Origin: Clostridia bacterium
GTDB taxonomy: Bacteria > Bacillota > Clostridia > Oscillospirales > CAG-272
Length of the DNA: 64,000 nt
Reading direction: 5' to 3'
NCBI GenBank assembly: GCA_017461945.1
Contig: JAFTSB010000024.1
Location: forward strand, 138,399-202,398
Positions 44,608 through 52,404 of the stretch are shown one piece after another. Each line of letters starts with the position of its first letter. Position 1 is the first letter of the stretch. Made by a program: the position numbers and the translations under genes. The notes under the pieces are model-generated. The model saw only the letters and a program-made list of their open reading frames with translations. It was not told where the DNA came from and searched no databases.

Positions 44608-46996
44608 AAGCAATTACCTCTCCTGTTAATGCATCATAAACGGTACAGATCTCATATCCCATATCGTTCACTGAAATTCTTTCTTCTACCACACGCAATT
44701 CGCCTGCGATATACTGGAAGTAATATTCGTAAGATATGTTTTCTTCGACACTTGCCGTAGCAATGTTGCTTTGATGCAGTTGCGCGATTTGATTCATTGC
44801 CGATGCATAGTCTTCCTCAGTTAAAGTATACTCGGATTTATGAACTTCAGTAACAACACCGGAATCATCATAATATTCGATAAAATAATCATCCGTAGGA
44901 ATTCCCTCTATCATTCGATTGTAAACTCTAATTCCCAAAGACACGTTCTCAACCATTAACGCATAATTGGAGAGATATAGATCAAGTGTTGTGTGGTCAG
45001 AATGATTGCAGCTCGGCATATTGCCAGCATTTGTATTATCCGGATATAACACACTTGATGAATCCCCGAAAATCACAAGATTTTCAGCCAAAGTTCGTGC
45101 TTTTACAAAATGGCTATGCTCACAGATGGCATATCGTGCTGCATCTCTTACGCTGCTCCCCCAACTTAACCATCTAAAAAACACGTCCATAAAGTCTTCG
45201 GAATATCCCGCCCTAATTTCATCTGACCAACCCACTGCCGCTCGTGCACCGTTTTCGACACTTTTGCTTGCCACGGAATCTCCCCAACTGGGTAAAGCAG
45301 ATTTACAACAATCCCAAACTGCTAATTCGCAGTTAGACATATCGGGCAAATCATCAGCATCAAACATTCCAAAAACACTTTTCTCATAACACGCATAGCC
45401 AGATGCACCATGACCAGAATAAACAAAAATATCTGCATTAAAATCACTCAAGGATGCTTTGGCTTGTGCAACCGTCATATTGGTTTTGTGATTAAAAAGT
45501 ATATTCATTTGATTGCAATATGTCCTAACGCGGTCAATGTCAATCGCCATATCAATACCATTTTCCGTATCGTATGGTGCACTATGCCCCACGAAGGTAA
45601 GCTGGCGGATACGGATGGTGAAGGCTTGGGAGGTGCCACCGGTGTTGATGCCGGTAAATTCAACCGGGATGAAATAAGGGGTGTTAGCTTCGAAAAACAC
45701 GTCCACAATCAGCTTACCGTTATAAGTCTTATAGCTTAATGCCTCGTGTATGGCACCGGCTGCGTTTTTGATAAAGCCCACGTCTACGTTGCTGCCGTTT
45801 AGCTCAATCTTATAGCGTGAGGGCTTGGGCGAAGCATAAGTAAACCAATGAGGGTCGTTATATCCGGCCGAAACTGACGTGCTTTGCTCTTGATTGATGA
45901 GCAAAAGATTGGCTCTTTTGATATCGATCGATACACGCTCCAGAGTCCACAGGTCGCATGTGGTTTCGGAGCGATCCACATAGCGCAAACGATCATAATC
46001 AGCAAGGGGATCACCCATTGCTATATACTGTATACTGCCATTGACAGCAACGCCTATGCGATACCGTGATACACCGTTGGCATCAGTGTCATATTTTTGC
46101 AGGACAAAGGATTGCATGTTGGTATCGCCTTGATTGCGGATCGTGCCATGGACACTGCTGAAATCCAAGGACATATCTCGGCGATGGCCGGGGACGAGTT
46201 GATAGTACGCCATATCCTCATCCAGCTTGATCTTCCACTCCTGATTGGGATTGCCATAAAAATGCGTCAGATGAATCAAGGTTCCCTGCTCCAATCCCGC
46301 CTCGATTACGTCGATATACATATCCTTATAGCTTGCATTTGCCGCATCGATTGCACTATCCGAGGAGCCGGCATAGCGAATATAATAGGTGCTATAATTA
46401 TCATACGTATTCGTGTCTACTCGCTCAAATTCCCAATGCGCTTGCGTTTTATCGGCCAGGTCGCTATACGTTTTATGAACAACGCTATTGGGGTCGTTAA
46501 AATCCCAGCACAATGCTTTGCTAAAGCCGCTGCACTCGGTAAAAATAATGCCGGTATTAACCCCAATCATATTGACCTTAAACTTTTGATTGGATTGTCC
46601 GTTTTTGGGCCATATGATCAATTCGCCCGTCGTTTCTTTGATATCAAATATCTTTTCGGTATAAACGGGTGAAATTTCATAAACTCCATCGCCAAGATAA
46701 GAGAATTGGAATTGTTGGTTGGTACCACCGTGAAATGTATAAGTAGAAACCTCTGTTCCCTCTGCAGGATTTGCACCATTCACATCCATATGTGTGCCGT
46801 GATACACGTTGCGCAAATGATAAATAGCGCCATCCACGATCCCCTCGTCATAGCTATGACTGGTAAAAGACGTCAAGATAGAAGGGTTTCCTGCCGAATA
46901 GGGCTGCGCAACGGCTTCGCCTACTGCATCAACGGCAAGGGCGGTGGTGGAAAACAAAAGTACAAAGGTCAGCAGCAGGCAACACAGCTTTTTCAT
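44600..46996 (-). CDS. Secreted protein with ricin-like lectin regions and a caspase/CHAT-like domain
   Basis: A 798-residue exported protein; residues 1-21 are a signal peptide ending in ALA. Residues 55-195 and 205-355 look like ricin-type beta-trefoils, with repeated N-Q-x-F/W motifs (TNQQFQF, SNQKFKV, PNQEWKI). An Ig-like segment covers about 385-465. Residues 475-650 resemble a clan CD protease of the CHAT/caspase kind: IFVYSGHGASG gives His529, and CELAVWDCCKSA gives Cys563 and Cys564. Cys564 aligns with the catalytic Cys of LSACxTG in CHAT proteins. ENGARAAVGWSDEI and VRDAARYA follow as in CHAT. The last 130 residues are a tail shared with the fragment at 41964. GAAAGGAG precedes the start. 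I infer a secreted, glycan-binding cysteine protease. Confidence 0.75.
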   Translation of the reverse strand: MKKLCCLLLTFVLLFSTTALAVDAVGEAVAQPYSAGNPSILTSFTSHSYDEGIVDGAIYHLRNVYHGTHMDVNGANPAEGTEVSTYTFHGGTNQQFQFSYLGDGVYEISPVYTEKIFDIKETTGELIIWPKNGQSNQKFKVNMIGVNTGIIFTECSGFSKALCWDFNDPNSVVHKTYSDLADKTQAHWEFERVDTNTYDNYSTYYIRYAGSSDSAIDAANASYKDMYIDVIEAGLEQGTLIHLTHFYGNPNQEWKIKLDEDMAYYQLVPGHRRDMSLDFSSVHGTIRNQGDTNMQSFVLQKYDTDANGVSRYRIGVAVNGSIQYIAMGDPLADYDRLRYVDRSETTCDLWTLERVSIDIKRANLLLINQEQSTSVSAGYNDPHWFTYASPKPSRYKIELNGSNVDVGFIKNAAGAIHEALSYKTYNGKLIVDVFFEANTPYFIPVEFTGINTGGTSQAFTIRIRQLTFVGHSAPYDTENGIDMAIDIDRVRTYCNQMNILFNHKTNMTVAQAKASLSDFNADIFVYSGHGASGYACYEKSVFGMFDADDLPDMSNCELAVWDCCKSALPSWGDSVASKSVENGARAAVGWSDEIRAGYSEDFMDVFFRWLSWGSSVRDAARYAICEHSHFVKARTLAENLVIFGDSSSVLYPDNTNAGNMPSCNHSDHTTLDLYLSNYALMVENVSLGIRVYNRMIEGIPTDDYFIEYYDDSGVVTEVHKSEYTLTEEDYASAMNQIAQLHQSNIATASVEENISYEYYFQYIAGELRVVEERISVNDMGYEICTVYDALTGEVIAYD

Positions 46997-47111
46997 AAAA
47001 ATTCTCCTTTCTGTTATGGGTTGTGGATGGGCGAATAAATAAGACAGAAAATGAAGCTTCGTCGGCCATTGGTCTGCCTATGATCGCAGGAATAAATTTC
47101 CTTCTGACTTT

Positions 47112-47141
47112 ATTATAGCATAAAGCGCATGAGCTTGTCAA
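47112..47141 (-). promoter_or_regulatory. Promoter for the caspase-like operon
   Basis: On the minus strand TTGACA (47136-47141), 18 bases, TATAAT (47112-47117): both boxes match consensus perfectly. The leader is about 110 bases. Confidence 0.75.
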
Positions 47142-47283
47142 TAACATCAAATAAGCACGGCGGATTTCGCGCTTTATCTGTGCATTATTTACAATTTATT
47201 AAGATTTGTTTGGGTAATCCGGCTGTCCAAAATTCCCTCTACTATATAAGACCACGTTTTGGGCAAAATGTGGAATGGTTTTT

Positions 47284-47322
47284 AAAAAAATTTGCCCACG
47301 GGAAAATTCCCGTGGGCTTTTT
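47284..47322. terminator. Terminator after mscL
   Basis: GCCCACGGGAA, two bases, TTCCCGTGGGC, with AAATTTTTTT following on the minus strand and TTTTT on the plus strand. Confidence 0.88.
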
Positions 47323-47334
47323 ATGTATTGGCGA

Positions 47335-47979
47335 TTATTTCTTGGAAAGCTGCTCGAGAAGCTCGGTCTGGCGGGCGACGTTGGCGTAGAATGCCTGGAG
47401 CTGTGCTTCCTTCTCAGCGGCAACGGCTGCAGCGGCCTCGGCCTTGGCCTTTTCCTCTGCCTTCTTCTTCTCCTCTGCCTCCTTGGCAGCGGCAAGCTCG
47501 CGCTCCTTGGCTCTGTTCACAATGCGACGCGCGATACGTGCGATCACAAACAGCGTAAAGGCAACCAGGAAGAAGTTGATAATGGCGTTGATAAAGGTAC
47601 CCCAGTCGATATAGATCGAGTTGGCCAGGTCAACGATCTCCTCGCCGGTCTCTGCGTCGATCTTGGTAGCCTTGCTGAGGAAGGTATAGACCTCGCTGAG
47701 GGAGTCTTTGCCCAGGATCAGAGCCAACAGATAGTTGATAAAGGGCTTGAGGATACCATTGCTGAGCGCGTTGATGATCGCGGTAAATGCACTACCAACG
47801 ATAACGCCGACGGCCATATCTACGATATTGCCCTTGGTAACAAACTTTTTGAAATCAGCCCAAAAGCTGGTCTTTTGCTTTTTGATCTTTTCTTTCATTT
47901 CCTTTTTCTTTGCGGCGGCTACTCTTGCCTCTCCTTCGGCAATGCGGGCCTCCAAAACCTCCATGTCTTTTTTGCCCAT
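47335..47979 (-). CDS. mscL: Large-conductance mechanosensitive channel with long charged extensions
   Basis: MscL opens under membrane tension and releases solutes during osmotic downshock. The core is clear: FVTKGNIVDMAVGVIVGSAF near residues 46-65 forms the pore helix, ILKPFINYLL follows, and the second helix is INAIINFFLVAFTLFVIAR. The protein has 214 residues against about 130 to 150 normally. About 30 extra residues precede the core (MEVLEARIAEGEARVAAAKKK), and about 60 follow it, a coiled-coil-like Ala/Glu/Lys tail. The loop KIDAETGEEIVDLANSIY is normal. The start ATG 47979 has AAGGGAGG upstream. Confidence 0.92.
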   Translation of the reverse strand: MGKKDMEVLEARIAEGEARVAAAKKKEMKEKIKKQKTSFWADFKKFVTKGNIVDMAVGVIVGSAFTAIINALSNGILKPFINYLLALILGKDSLSEVYTFLSKATKIDAETGEEIVDLANSIYIDWGTFINAIINFFLVAFTLFVIARIARRIVNRAKERELAAAKEAEEKKKAEEKAKAEAAAAVAAEKEAQLQAFYANVARQTELLEQLSKK

Positions 47980-48035
47980 GGTGTGTTCCTCCCTTATTTG
48001 TATAAAATAAAACAGTACAACACTTGGGTAACAAT

Positions 48036-48064
48036 ATGTTATCATATTCGACAAGTGTTGTCAA
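48036..48064 (-). promoter_or_regulatory. Promoter for mscL
   Basis: On the minus strand TTGACA (48059-48064), 17 bases, TAACAT (48036-48041). It begins right after the terminator of the DAHP synthase gene. Confidence 0.7.
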
Positions 48065-48102
48065 TAAAAAACGGACGAAATCTGATGCTTTCATCCGTTT
48101 TT
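48065..48102 (-). terminator. Terminator after the DAHP synthase gene
   Basis: A ten-base-pair stem (ACGGATGAAA with TTTCGTCCGT, one T-G pair) around eight bases, followed on the minus strand by six T. Confidence 0.78.
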
Positions 48103-48111
48103 TGTGTCAAT

Positions 48112-49140
48112 TTAAATGCGATCTGCGATCTCCAGGATCAGCTTCTCGGTCTTTTCCCAGCCAAGGCAGGGGTCGGTAATGGATTTGCCAAAGCCTTCCT
48201 CGCCGATTTTACGGCAACCGTCCTCCAGATAACTTTCGATCATAAAGCCCTTGACCAGCTTTTTGACATCGGCATTGTGGCGGCAGGAATGCAGAACCTC
48301 TTTGCAGATACGGGGCTGCTCTGCCCACTTTTTGCCGGAGTTGGCATGATTGGAGTCCACGATCACGGCAGGATTGACCAGCTTGGATTTTTCATACAGA
48401 GCAACCAGACGCACCAAATCCTCATAGTGATAATTGGGATGGCTGGCGCCCTGCTCATCCACATAGCCGCGCAAAATGGCATGCGCATGCTCGTTACCGT
48501 TGGTTTCGACGGCCCAACCTCTGTAAATAAAGGAATGCGCGTGCTGAGCGGCGGTAATGGAGTTCATCATAACGCTCAAATCACCGCCGGTGGGGTTCTT
48601 CAAGCCCACGGGAATGCCCAGGCCGGAAGACACCAATCGGTGCTCCTGGTTCTCGGTAGAACGAGCGCCTACTGCCACATAGGACAGCAGATCGGACAGA
48701 TAACGATGATTAGCAGGATACAGCATCTCATCTGCGGTGGAAAGACCGGTTTCGGTCAGCACACGGGTATGCAGCTCACGAATGGCCAGAATACCCTTGA
48801 ATACATCGGGCATACCGCTGGGGTCGGGCTGATGGAGCATGCCCTTGTAGCCATCGCCGGTGGTACGGGGCTTGTTGGTATAGATGCGAGGAATAATGAC
48901 CAGCTTATCCTTGACCTGCTCTTGCACACGAGCCAAGCGGTAAGCGTATTCCATAACAGGTTCGTCGCTGTCAGCAGAGCAAGGACCGATGACCAGCACC
49001 ATTTTGTCGGATTGGCCTGTAAAGATCTTTTTGATCTCAATATCACGTGCTTCCTTTTGCTCCAAGGATTTCAGCGGTACGGGATACTTTTCTTTGGTTT
49101 CTTGGGGAATGGGTAGCTTACGGATAAAATTCATATCCAT
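48112..49140 (-). CDS. 3-deoxy-7-phosphoheptulonate (DAHP) synthase, AroFGH type
   Basis: This enzyme condenses PEP and erythrose 4-phosphate, the first step of the shikimate pathway. The 342-residue protein belongs to the class I alpha (E. coli AroF/G/H) group. It has LVIGPCSADS near 48-57, PRIYTNKPRTTGDGYKG, GARSTENQEHR, GLKNPTGGD and VDSNHANSGKK, which carry the metal and substrate residues. The N-terminal arm that mediates feedback in E. coli enzymes is present in reduced form. Two possible starts (ATG 49140 and 49134) have only a weak upstream AAGAAAG. It is separate from, and opposite to, the aromatic operon at 51.8 kb that holds the remaining steps. Confidence 0.93.
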   Translation of the reverse strand: MDMNFIRKLPIPQETKEKYPVPLKSLEQKEARDIEIKKIFTGQSDKMVLVIGPCSADSDEPVMEYAYRLARVQEQVKDKLVIIPRIYTNKPRTTGDGYKGMLHQPDPSGMPDVFKGILAIRELHTRVLTETGLSTADEMLYPANHRYLSDLLSYVAVGARSTENQEHRLVSSGLGIPVGLKNPTGGDLSVMMNSITAAQHAHSFIYRGWAVETNGNEHAHAILRGYVDEQGASHPNYHYEDLVRLVALYEKSKLVNPAVIVDSNHANSGKKWAEQPRICKEVLHSCRHNADVKKLVKGFMIESYLEDGCRKIGEEGFGKSITDPCLGWEKTEKLILEIADRI

Positions 49141-49177
49141 GGATCAACACTTCTTTCTTTCTTGGTTTCAATCAAAT

Positions 49178-50809
49178 TTATTCGATTGCGATCACGTAAT
49201 CGTAAAGGGGCTGACCGCCCTCCAGGGTCATCAGTTCGGCATCGGAAGCCTTGGTTGCCAACAGCTCCTCCACCTTGGCGGTAAGCTCAGGGGTGGCATC
49301 TGCACCGGTATAAACCGAAATAAAGGCAGCGTCCTCCACAGTGGCAAGCAATGCGTCCAGGGCGGTGGGAATATCATTTGCCACCGTCTTTACCTTGCCA
49401 CCAATCAGGCCAAGCACCTCGCCATCTTTAATGGAAAGGCCGTCGATCTCGGCATCGCGAACGGCGCGAGTAAAGGAAAGGGTGGTCACACCTGTGATGG
49501 CCTCCTCCATTGCGGCGGCGTTCTCCTCGGGGCTGACACTCTCATCATAGGTCATCATAGCGGTAAAGCCTTGCGTGAATTGAGAGGTGTGTACAACCAG
49601 GATCTTTTTATCCTCGGTCATTTCAGCAGCACGCTCTGCCACAAGGAAAATGTTTTTGTTGTTGGGAAGAATAAATATGGTATCGGCGTTCACAGCAGCG
49701 ATGGCCTTCAGCACATCATCGGTGCTGGGGTTCATGGTCTGTCCGCCCGGAACGACATAATCCACGCCCAGGTCGCGGAAGGTAGCGGCTACACCCTCAC
49801 CCACAGCGATGGAGATAAAGCCGACAGGCTTGCGAGGTGCCTCGGAAGCAGCAGGTGCGGCTTCAGAAACAAGCTCGGTATGTTGATTGCGCATATTCTC
49901 GATCTTTACGGTATACAAAGAGCCATGGCGCAGTGCCTTTTCCAACACCTTACCGGGATGGTTGGTATGCACATGGATCTTGATCATATTTTCATCATCG
50001 ATAAAGACAAGGCTATCGCCAAGGCCTGCCAGATAATCACGCAGATCACCGCAAGTGCCCTCGCCCTTAAAGGCGTCATCCTTATCTACGATACACTCGG
50101 TGCAATACGCAAATTTGATATTTCCTGTTTCAAAGCTGGCAAAATCGGCCACGCCGGGCGTGGTGGCGGTCTCACCGGTGCTGATACGCTGTACGGGAGC
50201 GCCATTGAGAGCGGCCAACATACCTGCCAGTACGGTAACAAATCCGCTACCGCCGGCATCCACCACATTGGCCTCCTTCAGCATAGGCAGCAGGTCAGGG
50301 GTCATAGCCAAAGCCTCGTTGGCGGAGCGAAGCAGGAAAACGAAAAAGCTTTGGATATCGCCTTGGTATTCGCCGCGCTCGGTCGCTTCTACACCGCGCT
50401 CGGCACAAATGCGCATAACGGTAAGAATCGTGCCCTCTGTGGGAGTCATAACGGCACCATAGGCCTCTTTGGTGCCCCGGTTAAGTGCCTTGGCAATATC
50501 AACGGAATCCACCTCATCAAGGCCCTTCAGGGCTTTGGCAAATCCGCGGAAGAACAGCGATAGGATCGCGCCGGAGTTACCGCGTGCAGCGCGAAGCATA
50601 TAATCTGCCACTTTGGTAGCACAGTCCGAAACGGTGCCTTCAAAATTTTCCAAGCTCTGCAGCGTGCTCATCGTCAAGCTCATATTGACGCCCGTGTCGC
50701 CATCCGGCACAGGAAATACGTTCAGAGCGTTGATGACTTCTTGGTCGTTATTCAATGCATTCGCTGCCGAAATACACATTTCACTAAATTTCTTGCCGTT
50801 GAGTTTCAA
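49178..50809 (-). CDS. fakA: FakA-like fatty acid kinase, DAK2 domain (YloV type)
   Basis: FakA phosphorylates fatty acids that are held by a FakB protein, feeding exogenous fatty acids into phospholipid synthesis. The 543-residue protein has an N-terminal DhaL/DAK2 nucleotide domain with NVFPVPDGDTGVNM (metal-binding Asp36 and Asp38), GNSGAILS and DAGGSGFV. The middle and C-terminal domains follow, with GEGVAATFRDLGVDYVVPGGQTMNPS and VLPNNKNI-type text (ILPNNKNIFLVAERA). The start is TTG 50809: the residues from there (MKLNGKKFSEM) match the family, and GGAAAGGAA lies upstream inside the end of fakB. An adjacent DegV/FakB gene completes the two-component kinase. Confidence 0.9.
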   Translation of the reverse strand: MKLNGKKFSEMCISAANALNNDQEVINALNVFPVPDGDTGVNMSLTMSTLQSLENFEGTVSDCATKVADYMLRAARGNSGAILSLFFRGFAKALKGLDEVDSVDIAKALNRGTKEAYGAVMTPTEGTILTVMRICAERGVEATERGEYQGDIQSFFVFLLRSANEALAMTPDLLPMLKEANVVDAGGSGFVTVLAGMLAALNGAPVQRISTGETATTPGVADFASFETGNIKFAYCTECIVDKDDAFKGEGTCGDLRDYLAGLGDSLVFIDDENMIKIHVHTNHPGKVLEKALRHGSLYTVKIENMRNQHTELVSEAAPAASEAPRKPVGFISIAVGEGVAATFRDLGVDYVVPGGQTMNPSTDDVLKAIAAVNADTIFILPNNKNIFLVAERAAEMTEDKKILVVHTSQFTQGFTAMMTYDESVSPEENAAAMEEAITGVTTLSFTRAVRDAEIDGLSIKDGEVLGLIGGKVKTVANDIPTALDALLATVEDAAFISVYTGADATPELTAKVEELLATKASDAELMTLEGGQPLYDYVIAIE

Positions 50810-50813
50810 ATCA

Positions 50814-51680
50814 TCACCGTTCCTTTCCAAGGTAGAAGAGTGCCACGGTACCGGGGCCAGAATGGGCACCGATCACGGGACCTACATAGTCGATTACAAA
50901 GGACTTAACGCCCATTTTCTCACGAACACGGTCTGCCAGATACTGTGCATCCTCCAGGCAATCGCCGTGGCTGATAAACACCGTCTGCTCGGCAGGATTG
51001 ATGGCGTTGCTCTCCATCATGGCGCAAAGCTCATCCAAAGAGCCCTTGCGGCCGCGCTTGGTGCCCAGCTTGATCAAATGACCCTCGTTATCCACGTGCA
51101 TAATGGGCTTGATACCAAGAGCCGAGCCGGCAATAGCGGTCATAGCGCTGACACGTCCGCCGCGGTGCAAAAAGAACAAATCGTTAACGGTAAACAAATG
51201 CACCAAATTGGGCTTGAGACCTTCTACGTAATCGCGAACAGTCTCAACATCAGCCCCCTCGGCACGCTTCTGTGTGGCATAGTAGACGATCAAGCCTTGG
51301 CCAAGAGAGGCACACAGGGTATCCACAGCAAAGATCTTGCGGTCAGGAAACTCCTCGCACAGCTCCTGCACGGCCAGACGCCCGGCATTGAACGTGTTAG
51401 ACAGACCGGAGGAGAAGCCGAGATACAGCAGATCCTTTCCCTCCTCCAGATAAGGACGGAAAGCATCCTTAAAGACCTCCATTGCCACAGCCGAGGTCTT
51501 GGCACCCTTTTTGCTTCTCAAAAACTCGTAAAACTCCTTGGTGTCAACCTCGTCGTTCGGGACGGGATCTCTTCCCTCCATCGTTACCGTCAAGGGTAGA
51601 GAAATCACATCATATTGCGTCAACAGCTCTGCCGACAGATCCGAAGAAGAATCTGTCACAATCACAAAAGTACTCATCAT
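50814..51680 (-). CDS. DegV family fatty-acid-binding protein (FakB type)
   Basis: DegV/FakB proteins bind a fatty acid and present its carboxylate to FakA. The 288-residue protein starts MMSTFVIVTDSSSDLS. It contains TSAVAMEVFKDAF, the head-group loop GFSSGLSNTFNAGRLA, VDTLCASLGQGL, the HRGGRVSAM motif, and a C-terminal ISHGDCLEDAQYLA and GPVIGAHSGPGTVALFY, all hallmarks. Ser and Thr of TSA and the Arg of HRGGR contact the carboxylate in known structures. AAAGGAAAACG precedes two ATG codons. It is the first gene of the fakB-fakA transcript and is divergent from a TetR regulator. Confidence 0.92.
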   Translation of the reverse strand: MMSTFVIVTDSSSDLSAELLTQYDVISLPLTVTMEGRDPVPNDEVDTKEFYEFLRSKKGAKTSAVAMEVFKDAFRPYLEEGKDLLYLGFSSGLSNTFNAGRLAVQELCEEFPDRKIFAVDTLCASLGQGLIVYYATQKRAEGADVETVRDYVEGLKPNLVHLFTVNDLFFLHRGGRVSAMTAIAGSALGIKPIMHVDNEGHLIKLGTKRGRKGSLDELCAMMESNAINPAEQTVFISHGDCLEDAQYLADRVREKMGVKSFVIDYVGPVIGAHSGPGTVALFYLGKER

Positions 51681-51710
51681 CGTTTTCCTTTCCGCAAAGA
51701 ATGCAAAAAA

Positions 51711-51725
51711 ACACTTGACAAGTGT
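51711..51725. promoter_or_regulatory. Palindrome over the tetR -35 box
   Basis: ACACTTG-A-CAAGTGT is a perfect palindrome with seven-base arms. It contains the TTGACA of the plus-strand promoter and could be a second regulator site. Confidence 0.4.
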
Positions 51726-51744
51726 CACATTCTCGTGCTACACT
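51715..51744 (+). promoter_or_regulatory. Promoter for the tetR-aromatic operon
   Basis: TTGACA (51715-51720), 18 bases, TACACT (51739-51744). The start of transcription near 51751 would leave a leader of about 90 bases. I see no T-box or attenuator there. Confidence 0.5.
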
Positions 51745-51753
51745 TTAAAGCAA

Positions 51754-51767
51754 GTTACATTCGTAAC
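51754..51767. promoter_or_regulatory. Candidate TetR operator between the divergent promoters
   Basis: GTTAC-ATTC-GTAAC, an inverted repeat with five-base arms, lies just downstream of both predicted transcription starts (plus, about 51751; minus, about 51767). A dimeric regulator bound here could block both transcripts. Confidence 0.5.
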
Positions 51768-51773
51768 ACTACG

Positions 51774-51802
51774 ATTTTACCACTTTATAATAAAACTGTC
51801 AA
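51774..51802 (-). promoter_or_regulatory. Promoter for fakB-fakA
   Basis: On the minus strand TTGACA (51797-51802), 17 bases, TAAAAT (51774-51779). Confidence 0.7.
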
Positions 51803-51843
51803 TTATTTTATTCTTCTATGTGACAATAACGGAGGTTTTGTTC

Positions 51844-52404
51844 ATGAAAATCAAAAATGAATCCAACCGTTTGGCAAAAGAATGTATCGTCACGGCTTTG
51901 ATTGAGCTGATGAAGGTGCGCGAATACAACTCTATCTCCATTACCGATATCACCAGAAAGGCCGGCGTTTCTCGTATGGCCTATTATCGCAATTATACCT
52001 CCAAAGAAGACATTTTAAACAAGTATATGGAGGAGGTCGGCATTTCCATTCACGAAAGGATCGTGAAGTTGAACAGCCGTGAGGAGCTCTTTGACTATTA
52101 TCGCGCTCTTTTTCAGCAATTGGGCGAATATCGCGATCTGGGCATCACGGCCTACCGTGCCCATCTGGGAGAACTGATTCTGAACAACATCAGCAAAAAC
52201 ATGGCGTTGACCTTTCCCCCCGAAAAAGACAGCCCCCGGGCGCGCTATCGCCATCTGTATTTGGCGGGAGCCTTTTACAACGTTTTTATCGAATGGCTGA
52301 AGGCCGGACGGCAAGAGGATATTGATGAAATGGCTCGCCTTTGCTGCGAGCTGAGCTGTGACGGTTGTCACATTCCAAGAAAGGAAGTTGCAAGCAATGA
52401 GTAA
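51844..52404 (+). CDS. TetR/AcrR family transcriptional regulator
   Basis: A 186-residue regulator. The N-terminal helix-turn-helix covers about 10-60: LAKECIVTALIELMKVREYNSI, SITDITRKAGVSRMAYYRNYTSKEDIL. The C-terminal ligand domain resembles the DhaS-like TetR group of Clostridia. GGAGG lies eight bases before ATG 51844. The gene is divergent from fakB, with a palindrome between them. Its last eight bases overlap the start of tyrA, so it is also the first cistron of the aromatic operon. Two roles are possible: repressor of fatty acid uptake kinase genes, or of the aromatic operon, or both. Confidence 0.88.
   Translation: MKIKNESNRLAKECIVTALIELMKVREYNSISITDITRKAGVSRMAYYRNYTSKEDILNKYMEEVGISIHERIVKLNSREELFDYYRALFQQLGEYRDLGITAYRAHLGELILNNISKNMALTFPPEKDSPRARYRHLYLAGAFYNVFIEWLKAGRQEDIDEMARLCCELSCDGCHIPRKEVASNE

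Larger units (their letters stand above)
46997..47334. other. Intergenic region between the caspase-like gene and mscL
   Basis: These 338 bases hold the ribosome binding site and promoter of the caspase-like gene, a leader of about 110 bases, and the mscL terminator. The part from 47145 to 47280 is AT-rich and I see no gene or RNA structure in it. Confidence 0.6.

Noticed and set aside
40964-47141. Insertion sequence or transposon behind the duplication
   Set aside because: No transposase gene, terminal inverted repeats or target-site duplication is visible around either copy.
47275-49116. Open frame of 613 codons on the plus strand
   Set aside because: It runs antisense across mscL and the DAHP synthase gene, both unmistakable. 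It is rich in His, Gln and Gly, has no ribosome binding site and no recognisable motif; it reflects codon bias of highly expressed genes.
48989-50563. Open frame of 524 codons on the plus strand
   Set aside because: Antisense to the DAHP synthase and fakA genes, without binding site or motifs. The frames at 32450-33673 (opposite pgk) and 31568-32362 (opposite tpiA) were rejected for the same reason.
51745-51843. T-box, trp-type attenuator or riboswitch before the aromatic operon
   Set aside because: The leader is only about 90 bases, has no leader peptide rich in Trp, Tyr or Phe, no T-box core and no terminator/antiterminator pair.
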